From assembly GCF_000801105.2 (NCBI RefSeq), contig NC_079515.1:6014001-6078000 (forward strand): a stretch of 64,000 nt of DNA, read 5' to 3'. This stretch comes from Raphanus sativus (Eukaryota > Streptophyta > Magnoliopsida > Brassicales > Brassicaceae). Both the position numbers and the translations under genes were made by a program. Below the pieces are notes generated by a model that worked only from the letters and a program-made list of their open reading frames with translations, made no database searches and had not been told where the DNA came from. Position 1 is the stretch's first letter, and every line of letters begins with the position of its first letter. Below, piece after piece: positions 49,622 through 62,480 of this stretch.

Positions 49622-52275
49622 TAGTCAACTAGTATTGTAACTCCTTAAAGTTCTCCAATAATCGCAATTTTTAAACCAAAGATGAATAATCATAAATTTT
49701 AAATGTAGCCCTAAAAATGAAGAATTCATGTTTTGAATAAGATTATTATCTCTATATATAGTAATCTTATGCTCATCTCCTAAGAGAAACACGGACGAGA
49801 TCAACACAATTGCCTTATATAAATGATCGTCCGTGTACTTTGAATTCGCTTATTTACAAGCTGTACAAACGACAACAACGGTAGACATTGGTGTGTTAAG
49901 TTTCTTTCAGAGCTGCGTCATCTTTTCCTTTGGAGAAATTCGCAGATCCTATCGCACATAGTTTTTCTCTCACCGAACACACATCAAACTCTTATCATCT
50001 TCATTTCAACAAAACAAACTGCATCCATCGCTTTTGCCTGGAAAAAGGTGCATTAACAAACAAACAACGTCAATGAATCTCTTTTCTGTGACTTGAAGAA
50101 ACTCTTAACGTCACTACGGGGTATGAATGGCCATACTTATGAGTTATGACAGAGGCTTGGAGGAATGCTTCACTTGAGAATAGTTCAACTCCTTTGTTGT
50201 AAACTCGTAGTACTGAAGTTACATTGATTGTAAAAACACTTTTTGTTTGAAATTTAACATTAAAAGAAAAAGACTTATACATGTGTTTCCGTTTGCTCAT
50301 TAAAAATACTTTCTAGTGGACGAACCAGCGCAAACAATTCAACCTCTCTTGACAAAAGTATCCCGTCAGGTTGACAAAAAGAAACCCGTAAAATATGGAT
50401 TGAAAATGAATGCTCGATTGATTTTGAATAGATGGGCCTTAGTCCACGTCGAAATGTACATGGACTCTAAGTTGCTAGAAGCCCATTGAGACTTAACGAT
50501 CTCGTGACCACTCTACGCGCCTGGCGATATTAGTTAAGCGCGTTACTCGTTACCACGTAATTAGCGCAACAAACATACATTAACTTTTTATTATAAAAAT
50601 GTCGCATTCAAATGCCAAAAAAAATAAAAATGATTCAGCTATACATGTGAAAGCAAAAACTTCTGGAGACTTTTGCTCTGGTCCCTACTTAAAAAGCAAC
50701 TATTCTTGTGTTAACAATTTTCTTTGAATATTACACTGTTTTATTTTTTATTTTTTTTTCCGACTTACACTGTTTTATTTATATTTTCTTATATTAGTAA
50801 ATATTTAATGGAAAATTTCACTCCAAAGAAAAAAAAACTTTATCAGACTAAGTGGAAATAATTACGTTAAATAGGTAAATATCAATTAATTCGTTACTAG
50901 ATACTCTCAAGTATAAATAAAGAAAGCTAGGGTTGCTATCACTCACCATACGTGTCTGTTACACTGGCTACGCAATAAATATATGTTTGTCACAAAAAGG
51001 GCAAGAGGACTAATCGTCTACGCGCACATCCACAACACTATCCAATTCTTCAACTGGAGCTGGCGGGACTGGTTACGTGTCATCCTTTGATTAGCTTAAA
51101 ATCGTACGGTCTCAGTGTAAATAAGTGAGATGTAGAGAATAAATAAAGACGGTTTCTTTTTCTTCTCTGCGTTTTTAATTAATCAAACTAAAAAAAACTT
51201 AAAAATCGTTTAGATTCCATTAATAAAGGAACAGAGACAAAAGTAACGAAACTTAGTGCTAAATAAGCAAAATTCTCTGTTTTTTTTTATTCTTAAAAAA
51301 AATTGAATATTTCAACGAATGAGAGTATCACACACGGTCGTCGTCGAATTTCCAGGTTAGAAAAATCGTAAAGATTGATTTTTCTATTCTTTTGTTTATT
51401 GAGATCTCTCACTGTCTCTCTTCATCGCTTCCTATATTAACTTTACTACACACACACAGTAGTGTTCCCGTGTTCTCGAGGACAAGTATAGCATCAACAA
51501 CAAAAGCGCATTAAAAGAGCTTCCTCTGAATCGAGATTAAAACAGAGCATCATCTACGCAACAAAACAGGTTTCTTTCATCTTATTTAATCTCTCTATCG
51601 TTTCTCGATCTCTGAATCTCTAGATTTGTTTATGGTGTTGTTATTGGTGGGGATGAGAGTTAAGTATGTTCTGTAGTGTAATAGATCTAAATCGCAGCTT
51701 CGAGATTCTGATGGTGTCGGTGGTTTGTGAGTTTTTCTTTAATGTTCGATGGATAATAAAAACTTGATCTATTAGGGATAATCTACGACAAAAGGGTTTT
51801 TAAAAATATTCCTTTTTTTGTAAATCAGTAATGTCACTTTTGAGAGGTTTAAATAGCTGTTTAAAGTTGCTTAATATGAGGTTAATCTAGCTGCTGAGAT
51901 GTCCTATTGGGGTATTGATTGATTGGTTGATGATGAATCCTTGGTCCGAAGATGTTTTTATGGGGTGGAGAGCCTTGTCGTCTTAATTAAATTATCTTTG
52001 ATGATGCGTGAGAATCTGGCAACCTTAAATGTGTGTGCGTGTTTTAGTAAAATCTTCTTATTTCTATTTATGTGGCTCTGAAAAACTCTACTAAGGTTTT
52101 TCACTCTCTCTGTCTTTGTCTGATAGGTGTCTGATCGTTCCTGAACTCAACCTTGTTTGCTTATTCTGAAAGATTCAGACTTTCCAGAAGAGCTGTGAAT
52201 CAAATACACACTTAGTCTCTCTCTCTCTGCAGAAGGGCTTGTTAGTCGTCTCATGATCACAGGTTCACTACTGCA
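49622..52275. other. Promoter and leader of the GT14 gene
   Basis: No gene is visible between the Helitron and the GT14 gene. Around 51480-51569 is a likely leader exon, with a donor at ACAG|GTTTCTTTC (about 51569) and an acceptor at GATAG|GTGTCTG (about 52127), so the 5' UTR probably has a 0.55-kb intron. CT-rich sequence precedes the start codon. Confidence 0.5.
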
Positions 52276-53943
52276 ATGGGGTACGTAAACGTGGAGAAGA
52301 GATGGGTGTTCCCTCTCGTCATCACATCTCTCGTCTGCGTTTTTCTCCTCGCAACCTCTTTCAACATGGGCCTCGTCTCTTCCCTCCGCAAATTCAACGG
52401 CATCTTCTCCCTCATCCCTTCCTCCTCTCTCTCCAGGAACCAAACCAGACTCGACTACTTCGCAGAGTCCAAAGTCGCTAAACAACAAAAAAACCGTCCT
52501 GAAGACAAGCTTCCTCGTTTCGCGTACCTCGTCTCCGGGTCCAAAGGGGACGTGGAGAAGCTCTGGAGAACGCTCAGAGCGGTGTACCATCCGAGGAACC
52601 ACTACGTTGTTCACTTGGATCTTGAATCCCCCGTTGATGAGAGACTAGACCTGGCTTCTCGGATTAATAAGGATCCTATGTATACTAGAACCGGGAATGT
52701 CTTTATGATCACCAAGGCTAATCTTGTCACGTATAGAGGACCCACCATGGTGGCCAACACACTTCACGCCTGTGCTGTTTTGCTTAAGAGAAGCGCTAAC
52801 TGGGATTGGTTTATTAATCTTAGTGCTTCAGATTATCCCCTGGTGACCCAAGATGGTAATAATAATAATAATAATAAGCTTTTGTTTCTCTGTTTATTAA
52901 TGAGTCTTGTGTTTTGATTAACCTTCTCTCTGTGTGTGTTTGAAGATCTACTTCATACGTTTTCGACTCTGGACCGGAACCTCAACTTTATCGAACACAC
53001 AAGCGATCTTGGTTGGAAAGAGTAAGTTCTTTTTTCACCTTCTTTAGTTTCCTATCTTTTGTTTTTTTTTTGAATTATACAGGGTATCCTGGTCCACAGA
53101 AGTGGTTAAGACTAGCCACGTGTTACCGCGTGTTGATCCACTGTTGACTAGTCATGTGTTACCGCGTGTTGATCCACTGTCCTGATGCCGAAATGGTAAT
53201 TCCTATCTTTAATGTTCTGAGTTGTTTTGTTTTACTTGTGAAGGGAGAAGCGAGCAATGCCAGTAATGATCGATCCTGGACTCTACATGTTGAACAAATC
53301 AGATATATACTGGGTCACACCTCGTCGAAGTTTGCCAACTGCGTTTAAATTATTCACCGGTCAGTCCCTCTAAAACTGTCTTTGAACCTCCCATTGTTTG
53401 CTGTTGAGATTCCTAACTCTTCTTGTTGTCACAGGATCTGCTTGGATGGCTCTATCACGTCCCTTTGTAGAGTACTGCATATGGGGATGGGACAACTTAC
53501 CACGAACTCTCCTAATGTACTACACCAACTTCGTCTCATCACCCGAAGGTTACTTCCAAACCGTGATCTGCAACGTCCCCGAGTTCTCGAAAACCCCGCT
53601 CAACCATGACCTCCACTACATCTCCTGGGACACTCCCCCGCAGCAGCATCCTCACGTGCTGTCGCTCAACGACACGTCTCAGATGATATCCAGCGGCGCT
53701 GCCTTCGCTAGGAAGTTCAAAAGAGACGACCAAGTGCTTGACATGATAGATAAGGAGCTGCTGGGAAGGAGGAACGGTGAAGATGGGTTTACTCCAGGTG
53801 GGTGGTGCGGTGGGAAAAAACCAAAGTGCTCCCAGGTCGGTGATGTGGCTAACGTTAAGCCTGGTGCTGGAGCTCAGAGGCTTCAGGGACTTGTGGACAG
53901 GTTAGTCAACGAGGCTAAAACAGGACTTAATCAGTGTAAATAG
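52276..53943 (+). CDS. GT14 Core-2/I-branching glycosyltransferase family
   Basis: Four exons (52276-52855, 52946-53021, 53244-53359, 53435-53943) encode 426 residues. Residues about 10-29 (WVFPLVITSLVCVFLLATSF) form a signal anchor, so it is a type II Golgi membrane protein. The catalytic domain has the family order RFAYLVSGSKGD, HYVVHLDLES, GPTMVANTLHACA, WDWFINLSASDYPL, MIDPGLY, PTAFKLFTGSAWM, FVEYCIWGWDNLPRTLLMYY and SSPEGYFQTVICN. Plant members are glucuronosyltransferases (GlcAT14) acting on arabinogalactan proteins; whether this one does is inference. Exon 3 begins after AAG at 53243, the only nearby acceptor that keeps frame. Counterpart At3g15350 by order. Confidence 0.92.
53110..53181 (+). 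repeat. 36-bp tandem duplication in a GT14 intron
   Basis: Two copies of a 36-bp unit beginning GACTAGCCACGTGTTACC and GACTAGTCATGTGTTACC sit back to back inside the second intron, differing at three positions. Confidence 0.88.
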
Positions 53944-54353
53944 ATCCGAGGGGGATGGGAATCGAGAGTGAGATTGTTTCTTACGATATATAATTATATA
54001 TACACATATAGGGTTCCAGAGAATCTTTAGTTCGGTTTAGAAAAAGACTATTTAGACATTGTTTTTCTGATTGAGTAGATGGATGCCTTGTATACCACGA
54101 CAACTTACTAGTCTCATATTGGAGATTAGTTTTTCCATTGTTTGAAGCCATTTTTCACAAACTAAATAAAAATTATAATCTTTTTTTTCTTATTGAGATG
54201 TGTTTCATTGTATAAACATAAGTATACAAATACAAAGATTCAATATTTGTATCCTCCCTTTCTATACACAAATCCTATTCTTTTTTTGGTAACAATTTGT
54301 TTTATCCTATAGTAAGTACTCCAAACAAAACAGATCTCTTACCAGAGACTTCT

Positions 54354-57300
54354 TCATGTCACCATTTCCAGAATCTTGATGTTGCCATTGGAGTTAGCAG
54401 CGACTAACGTGGACGACTGTCCTCGCCAGCAGATGGACGATATGAACTGTGATGCATCATCAACTTCTAGACCAGAAGTAGAGTCAGTGTTGCTGAACAT
54501 GTACGACATAACCGGCATCGGGAATGCCTTGTGGTACACGAAAACCTGCCATGGATCCACCACAACAAGAAAAAAATCAAGTTTAAAGTGACAATGTCGG
54601 TCAAAAGTCCTGTTTTGGCATTAACCATTTACCTCGTTAGTCTCTGAGCCAGTAGCTATATACCCATCAGAGACCGATAAGCCAACAAAGTTCTGCAACA
54701 TATACCAAGAACATACCTCAGAAACTGGAGACTAAAAGAGTCTAGATAGCACATTTTGAACAAATGTTACCTTTAGATTAGTGTGTCCAGCAAATGAATG
54801 AAGAGGGGTTTCATTAACACCAGAGGCAGACATGGATAAGTCCCAAAGCTTTAGTGTGTTATCAGTAGAAGAAGACACAAGAGTAGATGAATCCACAAAC
54901 TTGACATAACTCACTGTCTTACTATGACCAATCATTGTGCTCAGAGGAATCTTGGGGTTCCTAAGATCATAGTAATACACTTTGTGATCTGCAGAACCGA
55001 ATGCTAAAGACCGTCCTGAGTCTGATGGAAACTGGACACAACATACATTAGCCTTTGTCTTGATGGTTCCAATGCTAACGCCCTGAAAAACAATTTTACA
55101 AAACCAAAAAAAAAAACTCTTAAAATCATAATGTCCAGAGGGACTAAAACATGAACTAGGTTCAGTTTTCAAATAGCCGACATTTCAAAATAGAATTGCC
55201 TGATTGATACTCCATAGCTTAACGGTTCCATCATCGCTTCCACTAGCCAGCAAAGTAGGGTCTGCTGATGAAATATCAATGGACCATACTCTCTTCTTGT
55301 GCTCCTTCATCTCTGTAACCAATTGGCTTCTTGCAACATCCCATATCTAAAAAACCAAACTGCTGTCATATGAATCTTGAACAAGACCGGCTCTGAACCA
55401 TGCTAAGTGAAACATTTGCAACAAGCTTTCAAAATTTTTGAAAAAAATTACATACATATAATAATCCCCCTCCTCCCCCCCCCCCCCCCAAAAAAAAACT
55501 TTTAGACCCAAAATTTGCAAAAAAGAAATTTTACATAGACATTGACACAAGCCCCCAAAATCTCAAGACCGGAAAATCTCAAAACCGGCCATGATCTCGA
55601 AGTTCTTGAAAAACAATAAGCTGAATCTAAAAAGACTAACCTGAACCACGCCTTCAAAGTTACTTGATGCAATCTGACTCTTTATGTAGCTGTTCCAACA
55701 CACACTGCTCAGCTTTGACCGGCTAGCCAACTCCGCAACCGGATAGTGAATGTCCCGGTTATTGTTTACGATGGAGTCACACTCGAATATCTTGATCTTC
55801 TTGTTGACACCAGCAGTGGCGAAAAACTCTCCATCTCGGTCAAACGCAAGGGAGCAAACAAGGTTGGTAGAGTTCAACAAGTCTCCTTGCTTCAAATCTG
55901 CTTTCACTCTGAGCTTACTGAACGATAAGTATCTGCACAGACCCTCAAGGAATGGATCTATCCACCCGCCTTGTCTCGAATTATCATTACTGTTGAAATC
56001 TTTGGGTGCTGCTGCTGCAGGGTTGCTTACCGAGCTTCTATTTTCGCTACTCAACGGTGAATGTCTAGTTAACGACTTCCCTGAAGCAGCAGCAGAAGCT
56101 TTCAGCTGCCTGCGCCTCGTGAGAAAGTAGACAGTTTCTAGCTTCTTGAAGTTCCTCATCAACCGGGAGCTTTCGAGAAACGTGCTTCTTCCTTGACTAC
56201 TCTCCTCATCATCAGCTTTGGCGCCGGTTTCCTCTGGTGGAGTCTTCACTTGTCTAAACCTTTTTCTTGAAGCCAGTAACGTCATACTAGTAGGCTCTTC
56301 AGGGAAGCTCAGCAAACTCTGATCTCTGCTGAGATCAGAGTGTGAGCTTCCCTTTTTCTTCAAAACCAACTGTCTCTTGGAAACTTGCTCGATGTCCGAA
56401 GAAAGAAGTGAAACGGTGTCGCGCAATCTATACGCAGACTCCTGCTTTCTCTGTTGAATCATTAGCAAGAACTCGAGCAACGACTCTTGTTCCTCGATTT
56501 TGTCCCTAAGCTCTATCGCTGCTTCACGTTCTTCCAGGTTATCTCTTGGTTCGGTCATGAACTCACTCTGCATCAAGTCACTGCACACCACAAAGACATC
56601 TTCTCGTTTAGTAAAAGATGACAGAGACTAAAACACACAAAAACAAAACCTCATTGATGGTCGACAACTTGGCTCGGGATGAAGTAGCCACAAGCAGAAA
56701 GAAGCTTCTTTAGGACATTTGAGCAGTATCTGAGGCGGAAGTACACGATGTCTTAAACTAGACATAGTTCTTGACTTCTCTTCTCTCGAAGGCACAGGAC
56801 AGAACAGCTACAAGAGAGAGAGACCAGAGACTTTGAATTTCTATTCTAATAATTTGGTTAGAAAACAATGTCACAAACCTCGAAAAGAAGAACCCCAAGA
56901 CGGTAGACATCCGAAGCACAAGTACTCGGAGAACCAAACTCCTCTTCAGGGCTTGTATACCAACTCGTCTCCATCGCTAACACATGTTTCATCGGGAAAC
57001 GTTGCTTCTGCTTCTTCTCTTCTTCTTCCTCCAGCTTCTCGATCTGTCTCTCCAAGATCTTGTCGTAGGATACTTTCTCTTCCTTCTTCTTCTGGTGGCT
57101 AACAGGACCGTCCTCAGACCCGGAGTCAGAGCAAGAAGCGGACTCGATGAAAGAGACGTGGTTAAACGAAGACATGACGAAGCAAGATGGTCTAACGTTA
57201 TGAACAACAAAGCCTTGAGAGTGAGCCGCGCTCACGATCTCCACGATCTGTCTGAAAACGTGCAAGCACTCGTAAACGTCCACTGAGCGTTCGGGCTTGT

Positions 57301-57493
57301 CCAGCCACTGTCTCAAGCTGACATCGCCCCATTCCAAGGATCTAACAAAAGGGTCGTCATCGATCCCTAAAGAATCATCATCAACATGATGATATGAAGA
57401 AGGCTTGGAACGAGATGTAGGTGGTGAGTTCCTGTCTGAAACGCCAGAGGTATTGAAGAAGCCTCTAGAGTTGGAGTTTGAAGAGCCTTCCAT
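54354..57493 (-). CDS. SPA3: SPA3, suppressor of phyA-105-related protein
   Basis: Seven exons (57493-56879, 56807-56650, 56580-55641, 55346-55200, 55082-54771, 54692-54633, 54545-54354) give 807 residues. The N-terminal third is a degenerate kinase-like domain ([37 protein letters not shown] in place of [19 protein letters not shown]). A coiled coil follows (about 265-330, EERE...[11 protein letters not shown]), then Ser-rich linkers and a C-terminal WD40 propeller ([66 protein letters not shown]). SPA proteins join COP1 in the CUL4-DDB1 ubiquitin ligase that destroys HY5 and CO in darkness. Intron 4 starts with GC (CAG|GCAATT). Intron 3 holds a G-run tract. Counterpart At3g15354; SPA4 is the main alternative. 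Confidence 0.93.
55466..55489. repeat. C/G tract in SPA3 intron 3
   Basis: A C-rich run with two T interruptions, G-rich on the transcript strand, lying between exons 3 and 4 of SPA3. Length may be uncertain because of homopolymer errors. Confidence 0.85.
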
Positions 57494-59527
57494 CTATCAT
57501 CCACGGAAAGCTACTAACTAGAAACCGACAAGTAGCCAATGAGTTGTCTGGATTCTCAACTCTAACTGGAACCATGTCGGTTTCAGAAGCTCATCGCTTA
57601 AAGAACTTTAAAAGACTCTGAGAATGCAAAGCCACTTTTGGAGTGATCCCAACCACAAAAGACTAATAAAAGGAAGAACACTCAACCCATTTGAGGAAAA
57701 CAACCAAAAGATATAAATAACCAAAATAAAAATGCAGACTTTTGATCATATAAAAAAAAGGGCCAAAAAAGGAAGGAAGCTTCTGTACCGCAAAGCTAAA
57801 GTGAGAAGGAGAGAAGATAAGAAGAACCTGAGAGAGGCCAACCAACCAGAAATGATCTTTTCGAGATTGAAACAGAACCACACATTACAATACTACACCG
57901 AACACTGTTTTTTTTTTTTTAAATTCCTTCTCCTGTTTTTAACTCGAGAAAAGCAAGAAGCAGCCACGCTATAAACACTCTCTCTCTCTCTCTCGGCCTC
58001 ATAAAAAAGTCTCGGCCTTTTAGAATAAAAACAAAAAAGTACTGCTGAAAGAAACGATTCACTGTTGTCGTCGAGTTGCTGTTTAAATATTTTTAATAAT
58101 GGGATATCTCTCTCTCGTGCTCAGGTTTTCTTTCGATTTTGATAATCCTCTCTTTACACGCAAGCAACGTGGTTACTCTAGGGCCTTACGAATCACATAA
58201 CAGAAAAAAAGGGAGGAGAACATTTACTTGGGGGGAAATGTATAAATATAGGCAAACATTGGGGGTCAAATCTTCAAACTTTTGCTCTGGAATAAAGAAA
58301 CATATTTTTTTGGTCTTATAGGGTTATTTCTTCCAACGGCAACTCTTTTTCTCTGATATCCAATAATAAAAGATAAGACTGAGAAAATTTGGGACTGAAA
58401 ACAAGTTAACAAGAGAATTTAATAATCTAGAAGCTTAATTTTTTACGAATTTAGAAATTTATATCCATATAATTTTTTTCAATTTGAGTCAAATGTTTTA
58501 TAAAGGTTTGGTCCAGAGCCGACCATGTTTATGTAGAACACAAGATTACCAGATTTTTAAAGAGCAATGAATCTCCAAAGACTATGTATATAGATTTGGC
58601 TCGGTTTAACACTCGCTAACAAACCAAACCAAACCAACCCGGATATAGCCCAAAACAAAGTAGTAAACAGAGTTTCGTAAATTTGCAACTGTTTAAGAGC
58701 AAGACATCGAGCTCGAATTTTTAAAGAAAAAACGAATTGTCAAATTACAGATGCGGAGATGCCACCAGCACCATGGCTTGCGAAGAAACGGACCTACTGT
58801 GTTTCAAGGGACGTGGTTTATCTTATACAATTGGGTTGGGGAATAATTGATCTCGTTATCTATATTTCTTGTCCCATTTCTTAATGGAACAACTTTTAAA
58901 TTCATATCTCGTGTATCTACGACACTCCACGTTTGTAGTCTTCTGCATGGGAAAGCATATTATAATTCGCCGTTTATTATATTTATATTTTAGTTTGAAA
59001 TTGAATATATGGCTTCAAGCAGTGCTGTGCCTACTTGAAGGAAAAAACACACATTCGCTCAGAGCATCTTTACTTAAAACCAAACCTAAGGAAATGGCAT
59101 ATTTACAATGTTTTAAATTTGTGGTTTATTGGTATAAGAAATGCTTTTGTTTTTGCTAACTTTGCTTATTTTGTAATTTGTGTTTCTGAACTCATGCTTC
59201 CGGCCGCAAAAAAACCAATAAACTTGTAACCAATAAACCATTTTAAATAAAATTATCCAAGCACATAAATACATTGTCTAGCAAAATTAGAAATGGATAC
59301 GCATAACCAAATTTATTATGCTAATACATTGTTTAGTAAGCTTAGCAATCTATTATTTTCTTTACATAATCTATTCATTTTTAATCTATTTCTCTTATAA
59401 ATTTATCTTTATCTATTATTTTATTATGCTTATTTGACAATTTTCCAAACACATAAATTTTTTTATACAAATATAGTTTATAACTATATTTAAATTTCTA
59501 TAGTAATTAAACTATAAATCAACAAAT
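57494..59527. other. SPA3 leader/promoter and intergenic DNA
   Basis: The SPA3 5' leader and promoter occupy the left part; a CT microsatellite lies at 57979-57994. The right part is AT-rich. In Arabidopsis the next gene is, from memory, thioredoxin m4 (At3g15360), but no trace of it is readable before the LTR element begins. Confidence 0.5.
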
Positions 59528-61415
59528 TGTTGTAATCTGTGTGAAATGTAGAGAGTGAATTGTGAGAAATGTTGTGTGTATTTCTCATTAGCAAACACCA
59601 CATTATATAGTGGTTTGTACAAGGGTTTACAAATGTTTTACAAGGAAGTAAATCAATACATTAATTACATTGACTACATTGATGTCATAGAGAAGACTTG
59701 GTCAAGGTGATGATTCCTGATATCTCATGTTTTTATAGGTTTTTAGATTCACATTTTAGCTTATTATAGTCATGGAGTTGCATATTAGGAGTATATATTG
59801 CATTAGATTGTTCATTTGCATATCACAGGGTTTAAAGTGCACAATTGGAAGTTTAGGGCCAAATCAAGAGGTCTATTCTGCAGTTATGAAAGTTCGGGGC
59901 AGTATACAAATAAATCAAGACTTCAGGGACTTGGTTGCAAAAAGCCAAGAGTTGGCCATTGATTCTCCTCGAGCTTTCTTCTGGCCGGACTGGTTGATGA
60001 CGGCGAGCCTTTGTGAGCACCACACGGACAGAATTGAGCACGGCCACGGCTTCGTGGAGCAGACCATGGCATGTAAGTCCGAGCACGGAATCGGAGTAGA
60101 GAAAGACGGAGGAGGTACGGTGACTTAATGATGAACGCAGCTTGATGCCATCACCGGAGCTCAGATTGATGACGAGGTAGTGCTGTCGCGGCTTGGAGCA
60201 GAGCTGAGGCGGTCGGGATTGATGATTGGAGCAACGAACAGAGACGAAGTCGGTACGGATCAGGCCACGACGATGAAGGCGAACATGACGACCACGAGCT
60301 GAGACTTGGGAATTGACAGAGAACACAGCGAGCTCTATCTCCAAGCCCCTGTCTAATATCGACATGATGCAGCGATCAAAGGTAACCGCTGGGAATATGG
60401 CGAACTTTGCAGCGGCAAAGTGGAGAGGACGCGAAGACCGCTGTGCACGAGATTTTGAAATGTTGACCCGGTTTAGTCCGGTTGACTTTGGTTGACTCCG
60501 GTTTAATCTTACTAAACCAGCTCGAAATTTGCTTTTCTATATATAGTTTTAGATCCCAAAAATCCTAATGTATCTCATTTTCTCTCAAGACTTTATTTCA
60601 TCTTGTAAAAGCTTGAACCTTTTAATCATTTTAAGGAAGTTCTTCATCTTAAATCTTGTTTCTCCTTCTCATAAACATGATTAGCCTTGAATCTCACATA
60701 GAGTTAAGGTTTCCCATGGAGATTAGAGAGTAGACACACATTGAATTCATGGGCTAGGGTGATTAGGGTGATTAAGTGAAGATCTAGGGTGTTTAGTGTT
60801 AGATCTATTGTTTCCTTGCTTGTCTACTATCCTTAATGCTAGATTAAAGTTGGCCTCTTTGATTTAGAGCTCTAGACATTTCCCACCCACAAGGTGTTTG
60901 ATGAAATGTCTGAACCAAGTAGAGCTTGCTCTAAACTTGCCTTACACAAAGACCATTGTGTTAAGGGAGTTTAGATAGTTAATAGACTCATCCCTAATGA
61001 TTGCTTAGATCTTTTAGGCTCAAAGACCTTTGGTGTCTAGTTGATTAAAGCAAATGAACATTCTTCTTGACCATAGAGCTTGTTTATTTGAGTGTTCTAG
61101 ACTTAAGGAAGTGTTTGATTGTTAGCTTGCCACTCTAGCTTGGATCTTAGTCACCCAAAGTCAAGTTCCTAGTCCCATGGATTCTACCTTAGCATTTGAT
61201 TGAAAGTTTAGTTCTTGCACTTATTTCTTGATAGGATTTGAGATCACCTTTGTTTATATTCTAGGATCTTAGCTTGTTACCATCATCCATCTTCATATAT
61301 GCTTAGATTAAGATAGTTTGTGTATTCTTGGTGCTATAGATCACTAGTTCTCTGTGGTTCGACAACCTTTATATACTATCATTTGACTTGGGAGCATTGA
61401 AAACTTCCAATATCA
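59528..61415 (+). repeat. 5' LTR (about 1.9 kb)
   Basis: The 3' border is fixed at ATATCA (61415) by the primer site three bases further on. The 5' border is placed at TGTTGTAATC as the first reasonable TG, and is uncertain by some tens of bases because the partner LTR is not in the window. Within it a GC-rich block (about 59970-60480) lies before a TATA box. Confidence 0.7.
60537..60546 (+). promoter_or_regulatory. TATA box in the LTR
   Basis: TCTATATATA in a GC-neutral stretch after the GC-rich U3-like block; transcription of the element would start about 30 bp further on. Confidence 0.5.
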
Positions 61416-61418
61416 AAT

Positions 61419-61436
61419 TGGCGCCGTTGCCGGGGA
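61419..61436 (+). other. tRNA-Asp primer binding site
   Basis: TGGCGCCGTTGCCGGGGA, the classical primer-binding sequence of Athila/Tat-type plant retrotransposons, three bases after the LTR end. Confidence 0.92.
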
Positions 61437-61553
61437 ACTAGTAGATTTATCATTAAGATTTCAATCTTTCTTGAGACTAAGCTTTATTTTCTTGCTTTGT
61501 TTTGCTTTTGTACAGTTACTAACCTTTTCTTCTAGCTTTTGTTATCTGTAGAG

Positions 61554-62480
61554 ATGGCTTCAAGCTACCATGAGGAGCCACAAGAAGAGGAAGACACATT
61601 CGAATATCACATTGAAGATGACTTTGATGCAAGTATACTCACACCAGCACAACTTGTGATGTTATATGAGCTTCAGAAGGAGTACCCAGGTTCGGCAAAG
61701 ACATCCCTAGCACGAAGGATCCGGTTGGAGCTTATTAAGGATCGAGCAGAGCTTGAAGGAAGGGAGGTTACAAAGTATGAGTTTAATGTTGCCTATGACC
61801 TTAAAGAGGTAATGGATTGGGCTCCACCACTCCAGCTGGAAGGTATAGAAATTTCCATTTTAGAACTTCAATTTGAGAAAATATGCTTGCCTTGTGGTGA
61901 AAACATTGCCCATGATCATGATTCTCTTGTGCTCATCAATGAATGTCTTGATATGATATGTGAAACTAGGAAACTAGATGAGTTGAGAATAGAAAAGCTT
62001 GCTCGAGATCTTATTGAAGTTTGTTTTGACAAGAGCTATCTATGTGCTTCATTTGATCTCGAATCTGAGTTTTTTATGTTTGATGAATCTAGACCTCTTC
62101 TTGAGATAGCTGATTTAGGGGATGAGCTTGATGTTGACAAGCTTTTGCTTGAGATAGAAAATCCCCTTGTTAAAAGCATTCATGAGAATGAGAACATTGT
62201 GTTTTATTCAGTTGATGGAGATAGAGTTGACTACTTTGTTAAGACCTCGTTTGAACCTGTAGTTGACTTTGTCTTTCCACCAAATGCATTTGATTCTCAT
62301 GACCATTTGAACCTCAAAGAGCATCTCATGATTCATGATGCATCTTTAGTGAAGCTCTTTGATGAAAAATCTGTCTATTATCTATGGACAGTAGTGTGCT
62401 CCTCTGCGCACTTGGTTTCTTGTTCTTGTAGGAGAAGGACCAAAGGTGCATTGGCTCAGCCTTTTGATACCTATGATTAG
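61554..62480 (+). CDS. Uncharacterised ORF of the LTR element
   Basis: 308 residues starting MASSYHEEPQEEEDTFEYHI. The start at 61554 is chosen over the in-frame ATG at 61539 because it has the better context (GAGATGGC). The first half (DASILTPAQLVMLYELQKEY, then RIRLELIKDRAELEGREVTK) is predicted helical and charged; the second half is very acidic (DLGDELDVDKLLLEIENP) and the end turns Ser/Cys-rich (VVCSSAHLVSCSCRRRTKG). No zinc knuckle, protease or capsid motif is visible, so I do not call it Gag. It sits where gag should start. Its intact 309-codon frame in a decayed neighbourhood suggests recent insertion or selection. Function unknown. Confidence 0.6.
   Translation: MASSYHEEPQEEEDTFEYHIEDDFDASILTPAQLVMLYELQKEYPGSAKTSLARRIRLELIKDRAELEGREVTKYEFNVAYDLKEVMDWAPPLQLEGIEISILELQFEKICLPCGENIAHDHDSLVLINECLDMICETRKLDELRIEKLARDLIEVCFDKSYLCASFDLESEFFMFDESRPLLEIADLGDELDVDKLLLEIENPLVKSIHENENIVFYSVDGDRVDYFVKTSFEPVVDFVFPPNAFDSHDHLNLKEHLMIHDASLVKLFDEKSVYYLWTVVCSSAHLVSCSCRRRTKGALAQPFDTYD

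Noticed and set aside
59772..60495. Genes at 59772-60128, 59853-60365 (minus) and 60313-60495
   Set aside because: They lie in the LTR's GC-rich block on both strands with no recognisable domain.
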